Source of the DNA: Micrasema longulum
Taxonomy: Eukaryota; Arthropoda; Insecta; Trichoptera; Brachycentridae
DNA length: 64,000 bases
Assembly: GCA_022494885.1 (NCBI GenBank)
Contig: JAGVSM010001148.1
Coordinates: 1 to 64,000 of the forward strand
Reading direction: 5' to 3'
Position numbers and translations under genes: made by a program. Under the pieces are notes generated by a model. It did not search any database, was not told the origin of the DNA, and saw only the letters and a list, made by a program, of their open reading frames with translations. Shown one piece after another: positions 52,871 through 63,430 of this stretch. How positions within the stretch are numbered: position 1 is the stretch's first letter; each line of letters begins with the position of its first letter.

Positions 52871-53118
52871 TCATTTAATAGATACTACTCGTAGTAAAAT
52901 TACAAAAAATTCATGGGCATAGAAAATTGGAATGCTTAATTTTAATTTTATATGTGCCTAGTCAAAAAAAATTGATACCGGGAGGTTCTAAAATGAATAA
53001 ACAAAATATTTGAGTTAATCAAATAACAAATTTATTGTAAAAATTCATTGAAATGCAAAAGTTTAAATTTGAGGTCTGTTTGACATTTCACTTTTGTATA
53101 TAATATTGACCAGTAATC
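52870..53118. other. No recognised feature
   Basis: AT-rich. Confidence 0.4.
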
Positions 53119-53119
53119 G

Positions 53120-53260
53120 GGTTCTTTCCCCAGTCTCGCACCAGTCTGACGATATCGGTTACTGGTGAAAATTAATTAAAGTGAAATAAACCTTAATCAT
53201 GTTTTTTAATTTTATTATTGAAGTACAGTTTACCAAGAAATGTCAGTAGAGAGATGAAAA
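53120..53260 (+). repeat. Hammerhead-bearing repeat, copy 2 with core deletion
   Basis: ACCAGU (53140-53145), CUGACGA (53146-53152) and ACUGGU (53161-53166) match the 3984 copy. Only eight bases (TATCGGTT) remain between CUGACGA and the second stem I strand; the partner has 24. The 16-base loss removes stem II, GAAA and stem III, so cleavage is not expected. The downstream flank (ATGTCAGTAGAG at about 53240) confirms homology. Confidence 0.6.
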
Positions 53261-53261
53261 T

Positions 53262-53780
53262 ATATATGTACATACATTAGCATCGTGGGATTCCCATGAA
53301 TATTTTTTTACAAAATATTATAAGTATATTCGTATAAACATTTGGATCTCACTCAAAATATCAAGTAGGTAGTATCCCTTGTAGTCAATACTCACAGAAC
53401 TAAAGAAAACTTTGTTTACATATAAACAATAATTCGTATTTGAATATCAGTCTCTTATACAATGAATATTTTTCCTTCCGAAAGAATTCTTAGAAACAAA
53501 AGGTTTTGAAAAGTCTCTCGTATTTTATAAGAGATTCTTCGACTCCCAAGAGGTCCTCAGAAAGTTTTTTGATTTAAAATAAAGCATAAATCAGGATGGG
53601 GTCCCTAAGGGCGACAATACAAAGCATACTGAAGGTTAACAGAATTTTATTGTTTTCTTTTCTATAAAAAGGAAACGTATGAAACAAATAATAATAATTT
53701 ATTACGTTTGCTATGAAATAGAACTTCCTCTTTCAAATATTGAAAACATTAAAAAAAAACCAACTAAAAAAAATACCAAT
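53262..53780. other. No recognised feature
   Basis: AT-rich. Confidence 0.4.
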
Positions 53781-53784
53781 AACA

Positions 53785-54514
53785 ACAAACCATCACGCCG
53801 TTTCCCCGTAAAGGTGGGCAGAGAGGACAGAACACCACGTCACTCTATCTTTGCATACATATCTCGCTTCCTCTACATTCATACATCTTCTCATGCAGGC
53901 GCGCCAATTTTTCCGAATTTCGACATGTCCGTCTTCAAGTATTTGTTGGATTTGGTCATGCCGTGTCTTTCTCGGTCTTTCTCTATTTTTGCATCCATTA
54001 ACATTCGAATTGTTAATATTTTTAGCCGTTCTTTCACTGTCCATTCGCTCTACATGTCCAAACCAACAAAGAGCTCCTTTCTTGACTTTGGGTCGATAAT
54101 GCCTATCTTAGCCTTACATAATGTACGGATCTTAACATTTGTGCATCTATCTTACACAATTTTACCACACATTCACCTGAGAGATTGCATTTCGACAGCA
54201 TTCAACCTACTTTCATCCTGGTTCAAGTCCATACTTCGCTCCCATACATCAGGGTCGGGACCAGATTGTGACCAGCTAATTTTGCCTCTTGCGGCAAACA
54301 TTTATTTGACAAGGTTGGTTTTAGTGCACCATTAATTCTGTTCCCGGCACTCACCCTCCTTTCAATATGTCTCTCAGTCATTCCATCTCTAGTAAACATA
54401 CTTCCCAGATACACGAATCCCTCTACTTGTTTTAGTAAGACCTCATTCACAGTGATTTCACATTTAGTGACACTTTCATTTCTTTCAAAAACGATCACAT
54501 TCGATTTTAAGTAT
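53785..54514 (-). pseudogene. L1f: longest L1 LINE C-terminal copy
   Basis: The minus strand starts with KSNVIVFERNESVTKC, then EVLLKQVEGFVYLGSMFTR, DGMTERHIERRVSAGNRI, KLAGHNLVPTLMYGSEVWT. A frame change follows (about 54220) into DESRLNAVEMQSL. Last comes WFGHVERMDSERTAKN, CKNRERPRKTRHDQIQQIL, CMRRCMNVEEARYVCKDR and HLYGETA with stop at 53793. The order is that of an RT thumb and connection, then a C-terminal RWFGHVERM and RPRK block. The palm (FADD) lies upstream and is lost. About three frame breaks in 240 codons. Confidence 0.85.
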
Positions 54515-54755
54515 ATTAAAATATTTAATAACTTCTGTTTTGTATGTGCCTAACAAGAGGTTTCCGTATGAATTATTCTAGCGTGCTTAGTTAACTAACA
54601 GAAATAAAAATTTGTGTAATTTTGGTTCTTGGTTCTCCTACAAAGGCTAACATTTTAATGTTGGCTTATAATCATTCGAACGCACGTTACATAGTTGTAT
54701 TTAGATATTTCGTGTATATATAATACTTACCCCAAGAAAAAGAGGAGTATTGATA
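54515..54755. other. No recognised feature
   Basis: AT-rich. Confidence 0.4.
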
Positions 54756-54759
54756 ATAT

Positions 54760-54925
54760 CAGCAATGTTTTGAGTATGTACAAATGTTTGTAGACATGCT
54801 GGATTTCCTCCCTAGGGATCTACTTAGATCTACATTTTTCGCAAGCCCTGTAAATGCAAAAACTTCCATTTTTTCTTTTCAAAGAATGTTTTTCCTCTCT
54901 GTTGCAACAAATTTTAAAAAAAATC
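54760..54925 (+). repeat. M1l: M1 with left terminus
   Basis: CAGCAATGTTTTGAGTATGT, ATGCTGGATTTCCTCCCTAG, GCAAGCCCTGTAAATGC, CTTCCATTTTTTC and TCTCTGTTGCAACAAATTTT. Confidence 0.7.
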
Positions 54926-55148
54926 TAACTTGCAGCTCATTCAAAAATATCAATAAGCTTACAAGCGAACGTGTATGACACCTACGATTATGACGTATGA
55001 TGTTACGTTGTTGTTTTGCTGCGATGCAAAAAAAAATCGTCAAGATGTACAAACTGCTGTCATCTCACAGTACGACACGGAAAATAATAACTGCTATCGC
55101 AATGACCACATATATATGAATAAGATGTTAATTCAATTGTGACGGATT

Positions 55149-55235
55149 GTGTTCCCATATGAAGTGTCGCGGACTCCAGATCTGGAGGTCCGAGGTTCAA
55201 ATCCTGCTCTATCACAACTTGTTGCCCATTTTCTA
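55149..55235 (+). repeat. SINE-C copy
   Basis: TTGTGTTCCCATATGAAGTG, GACTCCAGATCTGGAGGTCC, B-box-like GGTTCAAATCCTGCTC, and body ACAACTTGTTGCCCATTTTC. Confidence 0.65.
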
Positions 55236-55284
55236 ACACAATTTTTACTAAACGAAAATTTGTTTTTTTTATTTAAACAATGAC

Positions 55285-55655
55285 ATATATTACAAAAAAT
55301 AATATCGTATCCCTAACTCCATGAGGTCAAAAGCTATTTTTTGAGTTGGGACACAACATAATGGAAAGTGAAAGTATGCATACCGAAAGACGCACTTCTT
55401 TGCTCTGAAAATTCAACCAAAAATTGGGGTAGTTCTTATGTTCTGATGCGTTTTATCGTCCGCAAAATACATGAACATTAATTTATTTATCATCTGTGCT
55501 ATATACATGGTTTTAAAAAAAAACTTTTTTTATGTTTCTGATCCTATATTTGTGGTGATATACTCATGTATATTGTCAACTAATTGATAGTCCCATCTCA
55601 ACACCGGACTTTTAGTCCCATGGAGTTGGGACTTATGTCTCAAATAATGTACAAT
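55285..55655. mobile_element. M4: ~370 bp element with inverted terminal repeats
   Basis: The left end GTATCCCTAACTCCATGAGG with TCAAAAG and TTTGAGTTGGGAC (55307-55352) is the imperfect inverted repeat of the right end CCCATCTCAACACC and GGACTTTTAGTCCCATGGAG with TTGGGAC (55591-55632). Related termini occur at 34463, 40541 and 48390. No frame. Probably a non-autonomous DNA transposon. Confidence 0.6.
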
Positions 55656-55677
55656 AAACTTATGTTAGTAAATAAAT

Positions 55678-55940
55678 AATAGATTGCAAATTGTAACAAT
55701 CCTCTTTTTATCAAATAATACTCGTCAGTGTAATAATACTCGAAGAAAGCAAAGTTCTGAGAGAACCGGCCAAAGGAGAATTTTGATGAACAGCTTATGT
55801 TGTAAATGATAACTAATGGTATCATACCAATTACCAAATCGATTGGAAGTTTTAGGCCATTTATAGATAAATGATGAATAGTACCACTAGAATAATATAT
55901 TACAAATTGTAACAATCCCCTTTTGATCAAATAATACTCG
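55678..55940. repeat. Direct repeat pair, ~215 bp apart
   Basis: AAATTGTAACAATCCTC, then ATCAAATAATACTCGT (55687-55727), is repeated at 55904-55942 with two or three changes. The enclosed 215 bases may be one unit of a larger tandem. Confidence 0.65.
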
Positions 55941-55944
55941 TAAG

Positions 55945-58090
55945 TGTTATATTTCTCTCAAATTTTTGGTTAAAAAGAATTCCTCGCACATAATTCCGGC
56001 TGGTTTTATTGCTTGCGCCTGCGTACTTCCCGTGTGTAAGTATTTCATATTTCACTCCACTTACTATGCAGAAACGGAATAGAGTGAGAAGTAAACAAGG
56101 TTGTTAAAATCACCACTATAATATTTCGCATTTATTACGCACTTACCCGAAGGTAAACTTTCACTGGCTGCCTGCTATAAAGCCACTTGATGCTTGAATA
56201 ATTACCTTCGTGATAAGTGACCATAAACCATCGGTACGAACAATGGCTGATTATTGTTTTAAATTGTATATATTTAGTCAATTTTACCACCAGAATCGCC
56301 TCCCCGCTTGACTTCGTAACTCGAAACGGAATAGTACTCAATTTCTCTAAACGTATCCATAGATATTATTCGTCACGAACGTTGCATAAATAAACGAAAA
56401 ACTGGCAAGAAGTTTTAATTCAAAAGCATGAACTCGTATTTTCTTAGCAATTATAGTCGTATATAAATTATTTACTTCAATAATGTTTACTAATTAAAAT
56501 AAGAAAAATGTTCAATGAAAAAGTGCAAGTAAACAACATAAAATCCACAGAACATAAAATTCTCTATGACATTCCGGTAGTATTTTACCGCAACTTAAAA
56601 ACATTATCTGTTTAATAATGATTTAAAAAGCCATATCTTCTATGGTTAGATGTTAATATTATTGATTTGCAAAGATAGGTTGTTCAGTATAAAAACCTCA
56701 TTTATCGATATTATTCCTGGCTAGCTACCTTTCTTCCCACGATTCCCTTGACCCATTATTATGGTACCTACCTTACATCAAGATGGAAGATACAAAATTA
56801 AAATATCCAAATTTTGAACATAATAAAAAACATATTGACATTTCATCTTGAAATCGTCGTACGTCGTACGTCGTTGTGAAAGTTATTAACATTAATCGTT
56901 AAATAATTAACAGTGAATTTTCATCATCTAGTGCACCAATATTAAAAAACAATCCTTTCAAAGGTAGATTCATTTCCTTGCTCCTATTTTTATTAAATTA
57001 TTCCAACTTTGTACAAAATTGAATGATATTCGTTTTTTAACTATACAGTCCGCTTTTTGTTTACATAGGTAACGTTTTTACAATAAGTGTAAATGATAAA
57101 ACACTTATGCACATTATATTTTAATGCGATCCTTCATATTACTAAAGAAACCGCATCCTCAACCCGACAACTGCACTAGTAACCAGAGGTTATTAGATCG
57201 CTTGCCTCCAAACTAATGGCCCAATACTTTAAGAACGCGAGCTTTACGGCAGTTTCCTTTCACTTAGAAGCCAAGCTATGTAAAAACCGAGGCTTAGAGA
57301 TAATCACAGTTCAGTGACAACTTCAAAATCTTGTGTAGCATTGACTCCATCTTCCATAATAATAATAATATCATTTTTTCATTGGTTTTAAATAAATTAA
57401 GCATAACAATTATCATGTATTTTGTTGAAACATAAAAAAAAATACAATGCAAAATGGTTTTGAATTATGACGTATTTTTAGAATATCATCAAATGATATG
57501 TTTTACAGTAAAAACGTTAATTTGATAAGGAGAATCAACTTTCCAAGGATGCGTTCGAAATTATTTTAGAACCGATTAACACATTTGAAAAGTCAGTATG
57601 AAAATTAATAATGTAAGCAAAAATATTATTTTCAAGACATTTTCCTTTTGCGTCGTCGTTAATTAAGACAAGTAATAAATATTTGCAGAATCATAACGAG
57701 ACCGTTTTCTACTGGGTCTTGGGTCTAACGCGCTCACAGAATTACATTTTGTAAGATCTTTTCTCTACTTAGTCTTTGAAATTAGTACCCCTCTCTCGCA
57801 TTGATGGGCAATTGTCCCTAATTTATCTAAGAATCATCTTTGAAACGTTATTAACTTTTAAAAGGGTCTTGGTTTTATTTGGCCATCCCGGAAGCTACTC
57901 AAAAGAAACTGAGAGACATTGTAAATTGCAAATGGAAATTTCACATAATTTTTTTATTTTCTTTTATTTTCTCATACTTGTCTACTATCTGCATAATTAT
58001 GTAGGATAAAAAAATGGCCTTAACAATCTCAATGTTTATTTGTTTATACGTAAAAACATTTTAAAAACAAAAGGAAATTATTTATTATTT
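55945..58090. other. Long stretch without recognised genes
   Basis: More balanced patches at 55985-56110 and 57140-57320 (CATCCTCAACCCGACAACTG) have no partner or motif. A short CGTCGTACGTCGTACGTCGT microsatellite lies at 56854-56873. Confidence 0.35.
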
Positions 58091-58094
58091 AATC

Positions 58095-58230
58095 AAATTT
58101 CAAAATGTTCAACAATTTCCTAAAAGTCGTAAATGCTGGAAACGTGGAAATTGAGTTGGTGAAGATTGAGATTCGAACCCCGGATCTTTGGTCCATGAGT
58201 CTCCAATATCAACGCAGAACCACAACCCGG
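58095..58230 (-). repeat. SINE-C copy
   Basis: In antisense: CCGGGTTGTGGTTCTGCG, B-box GGGTTCGAATCTCAATC, and body CACCAACTCAATTTCCACG. Confidence 0.7.
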
Positions 58231-58369
58231 TTCTTCATGCATATATGTTTTTGAATAAATATATTAAATTTTATGTAGATATTGTCCAAATTTTGAAGTA
58301 AAAAAAAAAAAAAATATTTATATCATTACTTAGCAAAAATTCACTTTATCATAATAGCATCATCATGTT

Positions 58370-58565
58370 CGCTCCCTACTTTGAGTAAATGGTGTCCACA
58401 AATAACTTCCAGTCAACACTTTTGGCTTTAAGCTCCTGTGCATCCTCCCAAGTCTGGATCGCGCCCCAATTTCTGACATGAACTACCGACGAACAGTCAG
58501 TAGCGGAGGTCCAGGGCATCGAAAACCTGATACCTTGTGTCCGAAGCGTGGGTAAAGCTCTCAAG
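58370..58565 (-). pseudogene. L7c: LINE C-terminal fragment
   Basis: The minus strand reads GPPLLTVRR, then (frame change) NWGAIQTWEDAQELKAKSVD and WKLFVDTIYSK, parallel to L7b (GCPLLTVCRQFV, TWEDAQ, WRIFVDT). Confidence 0.6.
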
Positions 58566-58849
58566 AAACATCCTGCAACAAAATATAATGAACATAACAA
58601 TGAAAATATGCCATTAAAAAAATTAAATTGGATTTCTAAAGCAAAACTGACCACAAATAAGAAATAAAACATACTTAAATGAAACAAATATAAAACAACT
58701 TTTTTTTTCTACCGACCGAATTCAAAGCTTTACAAGCTTTTTTATCAATGTATACTTATTTAATGAGTTTTTTCCAGTGATAACTAAATACATTATTGAA
58801 AAATATTATGGAGCACTAACGTCAAGTTATTTTGTCATATCGTTATTTT

Positions 58850-59115
58850 AATGACCGGAAGTGTAAAGTTATATGTTTATTTGGTTTTTCTTTTATTTTT
58901 CTTTTCTTTTCTTTTTATTGTTATGACATACCATATATATGTGCTATAAACTTTTTAATAAATAAAAAACAAAATGGTCCACGCTCAGACGCTGTAGTCT
59001 TTGTGGGCATTTTTTCCAATTCATGTTAAAGCCTAATTTTAAGTCGTATTTTTCTAAAGTGTATTTTTGTAATTATGTTTCTTTGTATATAATATATGTA
59101 TGGGAAAAAAAAAAA
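58850..59115 (+). repeat. Probable LINE 3' UTR with A-run
   Basis: TTTTCTTTTCTTTTC-rich run (58890-58918), then GTGTATTTTTGTAATTATG and TATATAATATATGTATGGG followed by A13 at 59103-59115. No coding part recognised. Confidence 0.3.
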
Positions 59116-59119
59116 ATAC

Positions 59120-60000
59120 ATTCTTTAAAATAAGATAGGAGTGGATTAAAGGAAATATTGTTCATTCGGTTGTTTATTATTGCTTGATATTTATTTCGGT
59201 ATTATGAATAATAAAAAAATTAGTGATTTAAATAAAAATATTTAAAAATACTTACTTAATACGCTTTCAAACATAGAAACAAACTCAAAGAATTTATAAT
59301 GTTGCAAGATTTTTTTTAAAGTCAAACTTAATTTATACCTAGCAACTTTAGAACCAACGTTGCACAATATAACTTATTTATTTATTTATTATTATAACTA
59401 ACGGCCATCGCCAAGTTGTACAAAATTAAAGTTAAATCAAAGAAAGAAAACGTATTTAATTGTTGTGTTTAAACTCAAAAAAAAGTCATGTATAGTAAAA
59501 AAATGATATTTTTTTATATTAAAACAGTGAAACTTAGAAGATAAGTAGTAAATATTAGTAAAATAGTAGTAAATAATGGATTTTAAGTTTGTAAATATTA
59601 CATAGGCATACATTTTCAGGGATATAAATTCCGCAAAAAATAAATAAATAGACATTTATATGAGTATGTTATACCAACAGACTGAATCTCTGGTTTATCG
59701 GTTATTGTTGCAAAGTCAGTAGTACCCACTTCTTATGTACAACCAAATGAGCATGAACATATCCAGGTAGCAAGTACGACTGCTTGAATAAATAATGTTT
59801 CAAGGGTCTCAAATTAATTATTAAATTTATTCTATGTTCAAATTTTAAAAAATACGTACAAATACAACACAATTAAATATACTATTCTGATTTTTATGTT
59901 TAAACATTCACATTTCTACAAATTTTTGGACCATAAAAAAAGATAATAAAATCTTTAACTTTTGATGGGTAATATTTTAATCTGCCTTAAGTAATCAATG
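59120..60000. other. AT-rich stretch, nothing recognised
   Basis: A 72-codon minus frame at 59437-59655 is low complexity. Confidence 0.4.
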
Positions 60001-60002
60001 CG

Positions 60003-60940
60003 TTTGCCTACTATACTGTTACACACGGAGTCCCACAAGGAATGGTTCTTGGCCTTTTTTTGTTTCTTATATATATTAATGATATTTGTAATATGGCTGT
60101 CCCTGGTAAATTAGTTTCTTATGCAGATGATACTGCAATAATTGTACAAAGTGATACCTGGGATGATACTTTTAAAAAAAACAATATATGTTTAACTATT
60201 GTTAAGAAGTGGTGAGATTAAAATATTCTCTCGCTAAATTGTAATGAAATACTGTTCATTCCATTTTACAACTCAAAATCATCTTCCTCTTCTTCTTCCC
60301 TTACCATGATGTTTCGTAATCAATAAATATATATTCAAAAACCAAAATTTATTTACAAGTAATTCAAATATATCAAGTCAAAGAAGGAATCGTGTGTTAG
60401 AAATACTACATTGTAAAACGAGGCTCGCACAGAGACATGCATATTTTATAGGCCTAAAAATTGTTTTTTCTTTTTTAACTGATAATATTTTATTGATTAT
60501 AAACTTTCAAAATTTTTCATCTTTTAAAAAACACGCACTATCTTGGATTCAAACTAAAGATAAGAACTCTTTTTTTCTATGAAATATTTTGTTGCCCTTT
60601 AATAATAAAGAATATTTTTGTGTTTTTTCAAAATATTTTTTTTCCTTTTTAAATTACTCAAAAAAAAACATGTCATCTTTTACAAAATATTTTATTTTCT
60701 CTTTTTTATGTTACACAAAAATATTAAAACTGTCCATATTTATTATAGGAGCAAAAATTCATTAACATTTTCTTGTAAACCCACAAACAGGCCATGCTTT
60801 TGTGGGATTTCTTTGTTTACTATTAATATGTATTTCATTGCAATGTAATTTTTTTTATTTTTTGAAAACTCTGTTTAACCTCTTATGTTTATTGTAAAAA
60901 CAAAAAATTAAATTTAAAAAAAAAATTATAAAAATAAATA
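60003..60940 (+). pseudogene. L5: LINE RT palm with YADD, internally deleted
   Basis: The + frame reads YYTVTHGVPQGMVLG, LFLFLIYINDICNMAVPG, KLVSYADDTAIIVQSDTWD (catalytic YADD at 60120-60131), then KKW and stop (60213). The same frame goes on with NILSLNCNE. After an apparent deletion of most of the thumb, 60394-60582 gives LHCKTRLAQRHAYFIGLKIV and NFSSFKKHAL, matching the usual TRSAxRHxxYxGPKIYNxLP and FKxxL end of CR1/Jockey-like elements. An A/T-rich 3' UTR with CCCACAAACAGGCCATGC runs to an A-rich end near 60905-60940. GVPQG and YADD are RT motifs B and C. Confidence 0.85.
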
Positions 60941-61039
60941 TTTTTTTAAAGACTGTTTTTGTACCAATTTTTCAGTCTATGAACTGTTAAAAAAGTTTTT
61001 GACGCTTAAGACACGAAATAAAAAATAATAATAAAAAGG

Positions 61040-61110
61040 GATATTTAATAAATATTTGCTTCTCTTAATATTTCCATGACTTTTGACTTAAATTGCCTTA
61101 AATAATGCTT
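61040..61110 (-). pseudogene. C-terminal peptide remnant, partner of 4325-4475
   Basis: The minus frame ends FKSKVMEILREANIY and stop (about 61045), followed by an AATAATAATAA-like segment, as in the partner. Confidence 0.4.
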
Positions 61111-61292
61111 GAAATTTTGCCTTTATATGACAAATAAGATTGAAATACTAAGCAAATAGTACATCAGTACAGTATTACACGCACGATTATATGTAAAAGG
61201 AGTACAAAAATTATATAATAGTTTTTGTAGTATATTGTGAAATAGAATGTAAATCATATAACATTTTCAATAAAAAACAGTATTTCAAAAGT

Positions 61293-61506
61293 CTAGATTA
61301 TTTGATATGCTCTGTTATTTTATCTCAATATAATTTTATATGCATCTTATTCACATCCAGGTGGTTTAGAAAAACGATTTTATACTTAAAATAAGATTAT
61401 CTAGATTATTTGATATGCTCTGTTATTTTATCTCAATACAATTTAATATGCATCTTATTCACACCTAGGTGGTTTAGAAAAACGATTTAATACTTAAAAT
61501 AATAAC
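61293..61506. repeat. 108 bp tandem duplication (two units)
   Basis: Unit 1 61293-61400 and unit 2 61401-61506, both starting CTAGATTATTTGATATGCTC and including CCAGGTGG or CTAGGTGG with TTTAGAAAAACGATTT. Only about five differences, so it is recent relative to the other repeats. Confidence 0.9.
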
Positions 61507-61510
61507 TTAG

Positions 61511-61842
61511 GGGAAGTATTTTCGACTTGATGGCTTGTCTCAGGTAAAAATCCTGAAAAAGAAATCGAGTGGAAATAAATCAGCCTCGTAGTGTAGTGAT
61601 AGGTTATTAGACATTTTGCCTATCATGCTTGAAGTACCTCGTTCAATTCCTGAGAAGATCATGAAATATTTGTTTTAAAGGTGGTTTGACTCTGGAATAT
61701 TTCACTCTCTGGACTGGAACTTGAAGCGTTAGACTGATCACATTACCTTCGTGTAACAGATGATCAACAAACGCTGCATTTTGTGTTTTAATTTAGTGAC
61801 ATTTGCATCACCAGGTGCAGAAAGGGGTATAATAATAATAAA
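61511..61842 (+). repeat. SINE-B family copy with upstream module
   Basis: The upstream module GAAGTATTTTCGACTTGATG and CAGGTAAAAATCCTGAAAAA precedes the head CAGCCTCGTAGTGTAGTGAT, B-box GTTCAATTCCTGAG, and body GGAATATTTCACTCTCTGG, TTAGACTGATCAC, TTCGTGTAACAGATGATC. It ends TGCATCACCAGGTGCAG with tail ATAATAATAATAAAT. Confidence 0.7.
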
Positions 61843-61844
61843 TC

Positions 61845-63425
61845 TATACAAAGTATCAGTCACATTAGTATAAACATGTTAAGACGTAGTAGGTATTTGA
61901 AAACATACTCAAGTAATAACGAAATTTGTGGTAGATTTTTAAATTTTTAGATTTAATCAGTGTTTAATAGCTTTCAATTTTACTTCGATTTCAATCACAT
62001 AATTTTAAAAACTTTGTCCTTACTGCTTAAGCAAAGGTACAATTGTTGTTTTTAATAATAAAGATACCAGTCTTAATGTTGCAAACGTGATCAAACTGGC
62101 CACTTCTTATTTTACATTAGTGTATTTATGTAAATAACTATTCCTTGCATTTTTTTGTTTATATTATAAATTAAAGCCCCGATTATAAACTCATAATAAT
62201 AGGACATAATAATCTTTCTGCATGAGATGATATTTTCCAACCAGAAAAAACTTTAATAAATAGGTTTTTTGACAAGGGGCTATCCAAGAAGTAACATTTG
62301 CGCTATAGAATTGGGGAAAGTAATGCTAAAAACGTCTCAAATGAACCGTGAAATTCAAAAATAGCTCAATAAGGTAAATAATTCAGCATTTTTAGGGTAG
62401 AATCTTCATTTTATATTCCATCCATCCCTAATAATGAAGATTTTCAATCCTATTTCAAAGTACGTGCACAAAGTTTTCATAATAAATAATCGTCCGTTCG
62501 AGTATTGAATCGAAAAGCTTTCAACAGAATGCTTACGATTTACGAATCCTTAACGTTTTGTATTTATATTACTGAATCATTGATTTTATCTAAAGGATTC
62601 AAGAATTAATCCTATCAGAGGTTTTCCGAATTTCAAAGGTTTTAATAATTTATTAAATTCGATCATAAGTATGATACTTACCAAACTGAATTAACAGAAA
62701 CAGAACCAAAAACTCTTAAGCTCTCAAAAATACCATTTATCTTTTCAGACAAGAAATTATTCCTGTTGATATATAAAACATTTTTTATTCTGTTTTGAAT
62801 TATTTGAAAATTTCTGGTATTTTTAATGTTTTAATCTTTTAAAATTTAGATATTATAAAACGTTCATTTTTTCAACAGTTGCGTTTAAACTGATCCCAAA
62901 TAAAAAACAATATAAATTTTTTTAAAAACTATGTTTTTGAAATTTTATAGGTACGAGAGTAAAAAATCTTAATTTTTTTGTTTTTATCTTAATAAAATAT
63001 TGTTATTTCCATTTTTACACCTAACGGTTTAAAATACGGTTTTCGCATCAAATAGTGCATAAAGCACCAAATAGTTCATAATAAATAGCAAAAAATAGTG
63101 CATAAAGCACAAATCAAACATTTTTTTTACGTAAAGTTAAAATGTTCAGTCTTTTGATTTAAATGCTAGTTCAAGGACTATGAAATATTTTTGGAATCCT
63201 ATTTAGATAAATGTTTCACGTCAACTTCACTATTTGGTAAAAAAATAATTTCATAATTATTTTATTTAGATACTAGATATCTTGGTTAATTAGTTAAAAA
63301 CTTTTTGTGGTTTATGTATTTTAATTCACATGAGAGATAGATAGAACAATTTGATTTGGAAAAAAAAGACATTCACTGGGCTGCAACCTGTCATTTGCTG
63401 AATCAAGCAATGTTTTATTTGACTT
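61845..63425. other. AT-rich stretch
   Basis: Contains a small internal repeat AATAGTGCATAAAGCAC (63054 and 63094 regions). No gene seen. Confidence 0.4.
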
Positions 63426-63430
63426 TTCTG

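Noticed and set aside
53679..54335. 218-codon + frame
   Set aside because: It is the antisense shadow of LINE L1f; the minus strand carries the recognisable RT C-terminus.
55640..55930. 96-codon minus frame with internal repeat IKRGLLQF
   Set aside because: The peptide repeat reflects the 215 bp DNA direct repeat; no protein family.
58376..58687. 103-codon minus frame
   Set aside because: Only its end (TWEDAQ…FVDT) is meaningful as an L7 LINE remnant; the N-terminal part is chance.
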